From Platanthera guangdongensis (taxonomy: Eukaryota; Streptophyta; Magnoliopsida; Asparagales; Orchidaceae): a stretch of DNA of 64,000 nt. The notes under the pieces were generated by a model, which made no database searches, was not told the DNA's origin, and was given only the letters and a program-made list of their open reading frames with translations. This document shows positions 54,931 to 64,000 of the stretch, piece by piece (position 1 is the first letter of the stretch; the number at the start of each line of letters is the position of its first letter). Where the stretch lies: assembly GCA_039583875.1 (NCBI GenBank), contig CM077165.1, positions 73,768,757 to 73,832,756 of the forward strand, read 5' to 3'. The position numbers were made by a program, and so were the translations under genes.

Positions 54931-56450
54931 TACCAGGAGGCTCTCTCTCTCCCTCATTGGAAGTCTGCCATGGATGAGGAGATGGCTACTCTTACTGAAC
55001 GGGGTACCTGGACCCTGGTTCCTCCTCCCGTGGGCACTGATGTGGTTGGCTGTCGCTGGGTCTTTGTTGTGAAGTTTCGCCCCGACGGCACTGTGGATCG
55101 CTACAAAGCCCGGCTGGTGGCCAAGGTCTTTACTCAGACTTATGGCATTGATTACTTCGATACCTTCTCTCCAGTTGCTCGCCTCAGCACCATCGGGTTC
55201 TCTTTTCTGTGGCTGTTAAGGGCTTGGGCTTTCTCAGCTGGATGTGAAGAATGCCTTTCTTTATGGCGATCTTCCGGAGGACGTCTATATGGAGCAAACC
55301 TCCTGGGTATGTTGCTCAGGGGGAGACGTGTCTGTCATTTGAAGAAGGCCATTTATGGCCTCAAGCAGAGCCCTAGGGCATGGTTCGAAAAGTTTAGTGG
55401 TATTGTGGCAACCATCGGTTTTCAAAGGAGTTCGGCCGATCACTCCTTATTCATTCGCAAAACGGCCTCGGGACTGGTGGTTTTGGCCGTATATGTGGAT
55501 GATATTCTCCTTACTGGTGATGACCGAGATGGGGTGGACTTGACGAAGAAGCACCTCCGTCAGCACTTGGTCACGAAGGATATGGGCCCCCCAAAATACT
55601 TTTTGGGGATAGAAATCTCGCGGAAACCTGACTCCTTGGTCCTCTCTCAACGGAAGTATGCCCTTGATCTTCTTCGAGAAGCAGGCTTGACAGGTGCCAA
55701 ACCAGCTCATCTTCCCATGGCTGTTGGAGAAGACAAAACGTGGACGGATGAATCGCCTCCTCTATCTGATGTCACACGGTACAGACGTTTGGTAGGCAAA
55801 CTCATCTATCTCACGGTGACTAGACCCGACATCGCCTACGCTGTAGGAAAGGTCAGTCAGTTTATGCAAGCTCCCAGGGAGTGTCATCTTCAGTCTGCCC
55901 TGAAGATTTTAGAGTATATCAAAGCAGCACCGGGCAGAGGGTTACTCTTCCAGAAGAATGGCCATCTGAGAGTTGAGGCCTACTCAGACTCAAGTTATGC
56001 GGATGACAAAGGCGATCGTAAATCCACGTCAGGTTTCTGTACTTTTGTTGGAGGTAATCTCGTGAGTTGGAAAAGCAAGAAACAGTCTGTTGTTTCCAGA
56101 TCCAGTGCCGAAGCAGAATACCGGAGTATGGCGTCAACTACGTGTGAGTTAAAGTGGTTGCGGGCTCTCATGCTTGACCTGGGCGAGGTATATGATTGTC
56201 CTCTCCCTATGTTCTGTGACAACAAGGCCGCTATACACATATCCAGAAATCCGGTCTTCCATGAGAGAACGAAGCATATAGAGGTTGACTGTCACTTCAT
56301 TGGGAGGAGATTTTGAAGAAACAGATTTGTACTCCTTTTGTCACCTCTGACAAGGACAAGGAGTTGGCAGATATCTTCACCAAGCCGATTTCTACTTCCT
56401 TCTTCCGCATTTGTGACAAGCTGGGCATGATTGATATCTATGCTCCAGCT
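54931..56450 (+). pseudogene. pol: W reverse transcriptase and RNase H
   Basis: RT signatures: WKSAMDEEM, GTWTLVPPP, RWVFVVKFRPDGTVDRYKAR (about 55060-55110), YFDTFSPVARLSTI, LKKAIYGLKQSPRAW, catalytic YVDDILL (55492-55512), GKLIYLTVTRPDI. RNase H: YSDSSYADDKGDRKSTSGF, KKQSVVSRSSAEAEYRSMA, FCDNKAAIHI, HIEVDCHF. A 130-base segment at about 55195-55325 is read in a shifted frame between two compensating indels, and an indel near 56305 shifts the last ~45 codons (LADIFTKP). The catalytic boxes are intact. Confidence 0.9.
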
Positions 56451-56451
56451 T

Positions 56452-56460
56452 GAGGGGGAG
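56452..56460 (+). other. W polypurine tract
   Basis: GAGGGGGAG directly before the 3' LTR. Confidence 0.88.
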
Positions 56461-56840
56461 TGTTGAAGTATTAGACCGGGCGGCTTAGCGGTCTGATCCA
56501 TCGGTTTGTAGACCGAGCGGCTTAGCGGTCTGATCCAGCGGTTTGTAGACCGGGCGGTCTGGCGGTCTCACTCTACGACTTGTTCTATCCTGCTGGAGTT
56601 GCCGAGCGGTTATCCCATCTGTCTAACCGCGCGGCCTGATCGGTCTCCATTATTCTAGCCGCTCAGCCTGTAAATGTTTAGTCCCACATTGTTTGTATAC
56701 TCTCTTTCTTATCTCCTCCATTCTATATAAGGGAGGCCATACCTTTGTAAATGATATCTTTTTTGGATAATAAAATTTCAATTATTCAAAAGTTTATTCT
56801 CTTGTTCTAGTCTTTTCGCTTCTGTCTCTACTTTCTAACA
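56461..56840 (+). mobile_element. W 3' LTR
   Basis: 380 b, matching 51419-51798. TATATAA at 56724-56730. Followed by target duplication GACAC and the rest of the G LTR. Confidence 0.93.
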
Positions 56841-56845
56841 GACAC

Positions 56846-58281
56846 TTAAAATCATCAATAACCTATAGGCAGAAGTCATGACACTTAAAATCATCAAAAT
56901 CCAAAGTCCCGACCTCTATGCCCTCGGTAGGCCTCAAAGACCGAACAACGTAGAGCAGGAACGGTTCCACTCAACCCGTTGCTCACTTGTTACGACAATT
57001 AAAATCATCGACACGGGTTAAGCTTCCCCGAAGCCTGTAAATCGAACGCAAAAAATTACATAACCCAGTTATGTACAAGTTGCCTCCCAGGTCACCAAGA
57101 CAACAGAATCAAGCGTCTGCCCAGTTTTCCAGGTGCACCTCGAGGTTAGCCCCCAAGGCTCCCTACTGCAATCTACCACGTAGAAAACCCGAAAAACAAA
57201 CATTTGCGCGGAGTATTCTCCGGCCATTCAAGCAATGCAACATCACCGATCCAGAGCAACTTGTCCGGGTAGGCTTCACACATCATGCCTAAATCTGTTC
57301 TCGATTACGGACTCTATATGTACACAACGGGGACTATTCATCTCTACCCGAAGGAACGCCTCAACTCACCGCAAACTAGCGAGAGCGGGCATCCTATGCA
57401 AAGGAAACGAGAGCTTCACATGCTCAAGTAGAGAATCGTTACCCTAGTATTTTTCCTTGGCACCATGAAAATGTATGCGGATGGAAAGCACCGCAATCTC
57501 CTTGCCTCTGCAGATCCGAAGTCGGCTCGCGATTTGGAGCTCCGAAACTCCGCCGATAACTGGATCTAGCCTCCTTTCTTCTTCCTTGCTCTCCCTTCTC
57601 TCTAGACTTTTAGAAAGAGACTAAGTGAAAGAAGTGAGGGATTTGAAACCTTATTCCCGGGTATATCCTAGTAGGAACAACCCCCTGCCGTCAGATCCCA
57701 AAATAAGGAAATGAACGACCACGATCCAGATCTAAAATGCAAAATCTGGGTCGAACACGGCCTGTGACACGCCCGTGTCAGCCAGTACACACCCGTGTTC
57801 CCGGGCGTGTTCCTCCATCAACACAGGACCAACACAAACCTGAGACTCACACGGGTCTTGGACACGCCCGTGTCCTATTTGACATGCCCGTGTCAATCCC
57901 AAGCACGCCTGTGCTCCAGGCCTTGTTCACTGGCTCCACACTTCGTCGAGCACAGTTTGTCAACACCCCTGACACGGCCAGGGATACGCCCGTGTCCTAG
58001 GCCGTGTCCCCTATCTTGACACATTGTCGAGCAAAAATATCGACTTCCCGGGCAGATCGTCGACACGAGCTCGACACGCCCTGAGACACGCTAGTGTCTC
58101 AGGCCGTGTTCGCTGCTCGACGATCGTCGACTCCAAAATTCGTCAACCTCTCGACCAAATCATTGACCCAAACACGACATACCCTGGGACACGGCCGTGT
58201 CCCAGGCCGTGTGCCCCCTGCCAAATTCCAAACTTGGCTCAAAATGCCTCCCGTCGCTCTTTTGAGTTTCGGAGCGTTATA
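56846..58281 (-). mobile_element. G 3' LTR, inner piece
   Basis: Continues the LTR after W. It includes two ~35-base direct repeats (ATGACACTTAAAATCATCAA) next to the W site, an LTR body without coding content, and the palindrome array at 57750-58225. On the minus strand the LTR begins TATAACGCTCCG, a changed form of TGTAACGCCCCG. Confidence 0.85.
57750..58225. repeat. GACACG-N2-CGTGTC palindrome array in the G LTR
   Basis: Many copies of ACACGG, GACACGCCCGTGTC and GGCCGTGT, plus several TCGTCGA words, in 475 bases at the start of the LTR (minus orientation). The same kind of array fills 1-413. Confidence 0.85.
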
Positions 58282-61200
58282 ACTCTCTCCCTCTTAAAAG
58301 AATTTCGTCCTCGAAATTATGTAAAGGAAAGAAACATAAAACTTTAATGGTACCTGAGTGAAACAACTTCGGGTACTCCTCAATCATGGTCTGCTCTCGC
58401 TCCCAAGATAGCTCTTCTCGACCGCAATAGTCGCAACGGACCTTGACCATCCTGATCTCTTTATTGCGTAGCCGCTTGACTTTTGAGTCCTCAATACGAA
58501 CGGGCTTGACCTTTGTCGTCAACCCATTATCGAGCGGCACTTGATCCACCACGATGACATGCGAAGGCTCTTGCACCTCCTTCCGTAGTACCTAAATATG
58601 GAATACATCGTGTAGACCACTAAGCTCCACTGACAGCTTCAAAAGATATGCTACTTCGCCAATCCGCTCCAGGACCTCAAAATGTCCAAGATACTTTTGG
58701 CTTATCTTCTTTAAGTGCCGCACCCGCGAGACACCATTGAATGGCTTGATCTTCAAGTACACTCGGTTACCAACAGCGAACTCCACATTCCTGTACTTGG
58801 CATTATAGTACTTAGCCTGGCGGTCCTGAGCGATTAGCAACCTCTCCCGAATGGTTCGTACCAATGAAGGAGCGTCTTCCACCTCTTGTTGCTTGTACAA
58901 CTTTGACTCAACCATTTCCAACCAAGACAACGGCGTGCGACATCTTCTACCATAAAGGGCCTTGAAGGGCACCCTTTGTATGCTTGCCTGGTAGCTATTG
59001 TTGTACGCAAAATCCACCAGGTATAGGGGGTCCTCCCACTGTTCTCCAAAATCGAGGACGCACATGCGAAGCATGTTTTCCATTGTACTATTAACCCTCT
59101 CGGTCTGCCCATCCATTTGCGTATGAAAGGCTGTGCTAAAACTCAGCTTTGTTCCCGACATCTGCTGCGCCAACCTCCAATCATTGGACGTGAACCGCCC
59201 ATCTCTGTCACTCACGATGTTGCGGGGCACACCATGAAGCCGCATAATATTGTCTACATACAACTTTGCCAATTTCTCAACCGGATCATCCTTCCTATGC
59301 GGAATGAAGTGCGACACCTTTGTTTGACGATCTACGACCACAAAAATGGTGTCGTTCCCTTTTTTTGACCTTGGAAACCCGTGCACAAAGTCCATAGTAA
59401 TGTCGTCGAACTTCCACTCCAGAATAGACAAGGACTTTAAGAATCCTCCCGGCTTTTGGCACTCTGCCTTCACCAAGGCGCAAGTCTGACACTTTGCCAC
59501 ATACAGTGACACATCCTTCTTCAGTCCTAGCCACCAGAATAATTTCTTCACATCGCGATGCATCTTCGTGCTCCCCGGGTGAATCGTGTACTTGGTATGA
59601 TGTTCCTCGTATAACAATTCCACCCGCAAAGTGCCCATATTTGGGACGCACAGACGACTGTCTTTTCAAAGCAATCCATCCACAACCTTATATTGGGAAT
59701 TTGACCCATCCAGAGACTCAACCATGAGCTGCTTCATGGTGCTATCCACATCCAAAGCCTGCCGAATCCGATCAGCCAGGTCATACTGAACTTCCGTCCA
59801 GTTCAATAGCGCTTCAACACTCGACTGCTTGTCTACGCAAAAGATCTCCAACGCCTCCAACTCTCGAACCAACCACTCGTCATGGACCAACAACCAATTT
59901 GCTTGAGCTGGGGCCCGATGACTCAACGTGTCCGTGACTGCATTGCCTTTACCAGGCACGTAGTGGATCTTGAATATATAGTCCCCCAGGAACTCCATCC
60001 ATCTACGCTGCCACATGTTCCGATCTTTTTGATCGAACAAATATTTCAGGCTCTTATGGTCGGTATAGATATCGACCCTTACCCCACACAAGTAGTGCCT
60101 ACACAGCTTCAAGGAAAAAATCACGGCCGCTAACTCCAAGTCATGGACCGGATAATTCCTCTCATACACTTTCAGCTGTCTCGAGCCATATGCTATAACG
60201 CTTCCATGCTGCAGTAGCATGCAACCCAAACCACTGCCCGAAGCATCGCTGTAGATTTCAAAGCCTTCGGTACCATTCGGCGAACTCAGCACAGGCGTCG
60301 TGGTCAACCGACACTTCAACTCCTCAAAAGCTCGCGTGCACTCCGGCATCCAAACGAACTTCTGCTCCTTCCTCGTCAAAGTAGTGAGGGGTAACGCTAT
60401 CCGCAAGATGTTCTCTACGAAGCGCCTATAATAGCCGGCAAGCCCCAGAAAACTCCGGACCTCCGCTACCGTAGAAAGCACAGGCCACTCTCATATCGCA
60501 ACAATCTTCGTCGGATCAACTACAATGCCCTCTCCACTGACTATATGACCGAGGAACGCCACTAAGGACAACCAAAACTCGCATTTCGAGAACTTGGCGT
60601 ACAATTAATTCCTCCTCAGCATCTCCAGCACCAAATGCAGATGCTTAAAGTGATCCTCCTCACTTTGCGAGTACATCAAAATATTGTCGATGAAGACGAG
60701 CACAAAATGGTCCAAGTACTCCCTGAAAGTCCTATTCATCAAATCGATGAACACCGACGACACATTAGTCAGCCCAAACGGCATGACTGTAAACTCATAA
60801 TGCCTGTATCTTGTACTGAAAGCTGTATTAAGGATATCACTCTCCCTTATTCTCAGCTGATAGTAACCAGACTTAAGATCCAACTTTGAGTACACCGTCG
60901 ATCCGACTAACTGATCAAATAGATCATCAATCCTCAGGATCAGGTACTTGTTCTTCTCCGTTAGCTTGTTCAATTCCCGATAATCAATACAAAGTCTCAA
61001 GCTTCCGTCCTTCTTCTTAACAAAGAGGACCGATGCGCTCCAAGGTGAATAACTTGGACGCACATAACCTTGCTCCAATAACTCTTGGAGTTAAACCTTC
61101 AGCTCCGCCATTTCCTTAGGCGCTAGCCGATACAGAGAGCGTGATAAAGGTTTAACACCTGGCACTAGCTCAATCGTGAAATCTATCTCCCGTTGAGGCG

Positions 61201-61722
61201 GGGCTCCAGGAAGATTAGCGGGGAACACATCAGGGTACTCAACTACCAATGAAATACTATCCAACATAGGCTTCGGCTGTGCAACCTCCACTAGCGTAAA
61301 GAACAACTCTGCTCCAGCACAAACCGCCTTCACCACCTGAAGAGCAGACATCAAAGTTTTGCTCGACCCTTTCAAGCCCGTAAAGGTCGTCTCATGACCT
61401 GATCCCAACTTAACTTCCTTATGACCGCAATCAATAAAAGATTGCTGCTCCGAGAGCCAGTCCATGCCGAATATCACATCAAACTCCACCAGCGGCAGTA
61501 ACGATGCTAGAAAATGGAACTTATGACTCCCGATACGAATCTGAATGCCACAGATTCTCTCCGCGCACATCGAACACCCATTCGGTAACAACACATCCAG
61601 TTTGTCCTTCTCCATCGAAGAAGGTACTCCGATGCGCGATATGAATCCTTCGGACAAAAAGGATTGTAAAGCTCTCGTATCAAAGGGTGCTCTTGCCGGA
61701 TACTCGCAAATCAAAACAAATC
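58277..61722 (-). pseudogene. pol: G pol: protease, RT, RNase H, integrase, chromodomain-like tail
   Basis: One continuous minus-strand frame from the intron acceptor to 58277, broken only by in-frame stops (61091-61093, near 60603 and 60480, 59666, 58592). Domains: protease with FDTR (Gly of DTG/DSG is Arg, 61673-61675); RT with [28 protein letters not shown] and FIDNILMYS (second catalytic Asp is Asn, 60683-60685); RNase H (YSDASGSGLG, DLELAAVIF); integrase zinc domain H...H...C-TC, catalytic MDFVHGFP, SDRDGRF, DGQTERVN; and a C-terminal IRMVKVRCDYCG-EELSWERE chromodomain-like piece. Both active-site changes and most stops fit G-to-A/C-to-T. Confidence 0.92.
58283..58296 (-). other. G polypurine tract
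   Basis: On the minus strand CTTTTAAGAGGGAGAGAG-type purines directly before the LTR start, overlapping the end of the pol frame. Confidence 0.75.
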
Positions 61723-61796
61723 CTAAACAAGCAGTGGTAAGGTAACACGCGCATAACAAGTATTTAAAATTTAACTTACTATAAATTAAATCGTAC
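61723..61796 (-). promoter_or_regulatory. Candidate phase-1 intron between gag and protease (G)
   Basis: Minus strand: donor ACAG|GTACGATT, 74 AT-rich bases, acceptor TGTTTAG|GATTT. The gag frame stops inside it; joining the flanks puts gag in frame with pol. Same place, same phase and similar splice words as in TEK-1. Confidence 0.65.
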
Positions 61797-62826
61797 CTGT
61801 CACCACATCCGCTTGTTTGATGGCCTCCTGTTGGCCAAGATTATAAACTCTCGGTTGAGCCGGAGCATAATGGGATGTGGTTGACTCCACTGCCTTATCC
61901 TTCTCTTCATATGTTGCTCCCTGCTTCAACTCAGACTTTGGACGTCCACCCCGGCACTCATGGGCATAATGCCCCGGCTTCCCACAGTTGTAACATGTGC
62001 CCGGGGTCCGACCCGTAGTTACCCCAGAAACACCAGCAGAGGGGGTTGGACCCGAAGTCCTAGCTTTCTTGTTCCACTTCCGGAACACAAACTTTGAGGA
62101 GTTCGACACTTTGAACTCCGACCTCTTGTCACCAGAGTTATTCTTTGCTTGCACGTTCTTCATACCCTTCTCCAAGGATCGGGCCGTGTTAACTAGTGTC
62201 AAGAAGCCCCGCGTCATCGACCCCGAGAGTTGTAGCCACAACTCATCTCTCAAACCTTCATAAAAATGGTTGGTCTTACGCTCCTCATCCGCGAACGTAG
62301 AGCTAGCATACCCACCCAACCGAGTAAACTCGTGGAGATACTCATCCACACTACTCTCTTCTTGCACCAATTTCAAGAACCCATTCTCCAAAGCTATCCT
62401 CTGCGCCGAAGAGAGGTACCTTGTCAAGAATAGTCTCGAGAACTCTTCCATCGAAATGTCGGTAAGTTGTCTTCCTCTCAAGAGATGCAGCTCCAAACCC
62501 TCCCACCACAGCCTAACGTCTCCATCCAACAGGAACGTAGCTATAGTGGTCATTTACTACTCCTCCTTCTCCGTCGCTGTCAAGACTCTCTTCACTCAGG
62601 AGAGCCAATATTTAGCTTGAGATGGGGTTCCCAACCCCGAGAACATAGGAGGATTAAACCTCATAATGTGTTTGAGCTGTCTCTCGGTTGCTCGCCTTAG
62701 CACCAAAGGCTCCACCACTACCGGCTCCACACTTCTCGGTTCATCCCTTTGAAGCGGTACCTGCTCCATCGCAAGAGCGGGCTGCTGCATTTGCCTTGCA
62801 GGCTGTGCATTGATCATGGCAAACAC
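61797..62826 (-). pseudogene. gag: G gag
   Basis: Minus-strand frame from Met at 62826. N-terminal Gln/Pro-rich piece; capsid domain (FNPPMFSGLG, WWEGLELH, FSRLFLTRYL, VDEYLHEFTRLGGYA, FYEGLRDELW); zinc knuckle CYNCGKPGHYAHEC (about 61972-62013); tail ending ADVVTG at the intron donor. Three in-frame stops near 62554-62598 break it. The frame is otherwise uninterrupted and matches the Tekay gag pattern of TEK-1. Confidence 0.88.
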
Positions 62827-63153
62827 TGCTTCGGCAACTAATCATATGGTTTCAGCCGATGGAGGTGTTGCAGAAGCATCGTTTGGTGCACTACTAGCCT
62901 CAAAAACTCGGCATTCTGACGGCCCAGCACCGCTTCTGGTCACCTATAGTTGTAACAAAGCACCGTTAAGCGACCATACAAAATTACAAAAAGCAAATAT
63001 AGGAACACGTAGGTTCCTCAAACACGTGTATTTTCATTCCTAAGTGGACATTCATGGGCTCTTTTGATGTTATAACGATAATGCACACACATGTGCTCGC
63101 CACCCCTTAAAAATAATTCGTCCACGAATTCAGTTTAAGCCTGACCGAAACTA
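62827..63153 (-). other. G leader between primer site and gag
   Basis: No convincing coding sequence; contains short AT-rich and CACACA stretches. Confidence 0.6.
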
Positions 63154-63167
63154 GGAGTCTGATACCA
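63154..63167 (-). other. G primer binding site
   Basis: Minus strand TGGTATCAGACTCC, initiator tRNA-Met type, three bases from the LTR. Confidence 0.8.
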
Positions 63168-63170
63168 AAT

Positions 63171-64000
63171 TGTAACACCGCCTATCCATTGCGTAGCATA
63201 TAGCAGTAGGTCCGGCCGGGCCCCGACGCCATATACCACAGACAGACCGGGTGGTTACTCAATGGAACACCATCCAACTAAATACCAACCTCGTACACAT
63301 AGTCATTCTAGTAGAAGCAATTATTAAAAGTTACAAATTAAAGAACCCAACCACAAGCATGAATGTCCACTACAAAACCCAATAGGAATGAAGTACAATA
63401 CACCAGTACAATGGCCTTAAGGCCTTACAAATGTTTACTCGAATAAAATGTGTCTTCCATACCACAGCACGCAGGCCGGTCACACATAAATAAACAAGAA
63501 AACACTCAAAATTTGTCCTTTGTGGGTCGGCTCAACAACATGGGTTTTTGCCTGCTATTTACCTCTTGGTCCTGCAGCACCTGCAAGAAACAATCCACTG
63601 TAATGGTGGCAAACAAAAGCAACGGTCAGCTATGCTGACCAAATTATAACGATCCCGCCCCCAAACTCGGGGCGGCAATGCTCCTTCCCTGCACTTTATT
63701 AGCATAACCAAGCATTATATAGTAATAACACTACATCACAGGCGTAGACACGCACGGCCACACACCCCGTGCTCTCAGGGCACATTCTCGGTGAACCCTG
63801 TGAAAACCGCGGTCCCACCACCGCCATATGGACAGCACAACTCGTGAGCATTTGAGTCTTTTAGGCAGAAGTTATGACACTTAAAATCATCAACAGCCTA
63901 TAGGCAGAAGTAATGACACTTAAAATCATCAATAACCAAAGACACGACCTCTATTCCCTCGGTAGGCCTCAAAGACCGAACAACATAGAGTAGGAACGGT
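63171..64000 (-). mobile_element. G 5' LTR, cut by the window end
   Basis: Plus strand begins TGTAACACCGCC (the LTR 3' end reversed). From 63443 it aligns with 50979-51418, and from about 63880 with 56841 onward, showing the G LTR as it was before W inserted. Confidence 0.88.

Larger units (their letters stand above)
51419..56840 (+). mobile_element. Copia element W nested in the G LTR
   Basis: A 5.4-kb Ty1/copia element with target duplication GACAC (51414-51418, 56841-56845). LTRs are 51419-51798 and 56461-56840, both 380 b, TGTTGAAGTATT...CTTTCTAACA, differing at about eight places, mostly one-base indels. The order is gag, protease, integrase, RT, RNase H with no extra ORF, unlike the Sireviruses; the small size would fit Ale/Retrofit-like clades, which I cannot settle by eye. 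Coding frames are broken by several indels. Confidence 0.93.
50979..64000 (-). mobile_element. Chromovirus G (Tekay-type gypsy), minus strand, interrupted by W
   Basis: The 3' LTR is 50979-51418 plus 56846-58281 (its outer end is in the gap); the internal region is 58282-63170; the 5' LTR starts at 63171 and leaves the window. The LTR should be about 2.1 kb. Gag and pol lie in one frame each, broken only by in-frame stops. RT and protease active sites are altered. LTR copies are visibly more diverged than those of W. The C-terminus carries the MVKVRCDYCG...SWERE chromodomain-like motif of Tekay elements. Confidence 0.9.

Noticed and set aside
55195..55325. Programmed frameshift in W RT
   Set aside because: The shifted segment covers conserved RT motifs and is bounded by two compensating indels, which fits mutation or sequencing error.

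Overview
This window is repeat-dense plant nuclear DNA. I find no host gene, rRNA, tRNA or bacterial feature. Almost every base belongs to an LTR retrotransposon: Ty3/gypsy chromoviruses of the Tekay/Del type, Ty1/copia Sireviruses, one short-LTR copia element and one TRIM. A plant is indicated by the Sirevirus layout, the giant chromovirus LTRs, the initiator-tRNA-Met primer sites and the nesting. A run of exactly 500 N (50479-50978) shows that this is a scaffolded draft assembly. I cannot name the species.

Layout. 1-413 is the start of a chromovirus LTR (minus orientation) carrying palindromic CACG/CGTG repeats. 764-2262 is a long inverted repeat made from a rearranged gypsy fragment. 2263-5129 plus 41503-42299 is one old minus-strand Tekay-type LTR ('TEK-old'), split by Sirevirus X (5130-41497, TSD GAGAG). 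Inside the pol gene of X sits Sirevirus Y (10899-34248, TSD TCTAA). Inside the 5' LTR of Y sits a young Tekay element, TEK-1 (11175-26107, TSD CAAGG), with 4.9-kb LTRs. LTR-pair differences counted by eye (X about 3%, Y a little less, TEK-1 about 0.6%) agree with that order. 42300-50478 is a decayed minus-strand Sirevirus Z whose LTR holds a 440-bp TRIM (49902-50341, TSD GTTGC). After the gap comes a minus-strand chromovirus G (50979 to beyond the window end); its 3' LTR was split by copia element W (51419-56840, TSD GACAC).

How the parts work. X carries gag, pol and a third reading frame (ORF3, the Sirevirus env-like position). Y keeps gag and ORF3 but has no pol, so it would depend on other elements. 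TEK-1 and G each have an apparent AT-rich, phase-1 intron exactly between gag and protease. Retaining it ends Gag; removing it would fuse Gag to Pol.

The most unusual signals are structural. (i) The three Sirevirus LTRs carry runs of tiny hairpins with different stems joined by near-constant linkers. (ii) Most LTR families here have a private palindromic CpG motif in a dense array. (iii) In X the GTGTCGACAC array plus a TATA box recurs just upstream of ORF3, which suggests an internal promoter. (iv) TEK-1 LTRs contain a duplicated two-hairpin module with a conserved loop and changed but still pairing stems.
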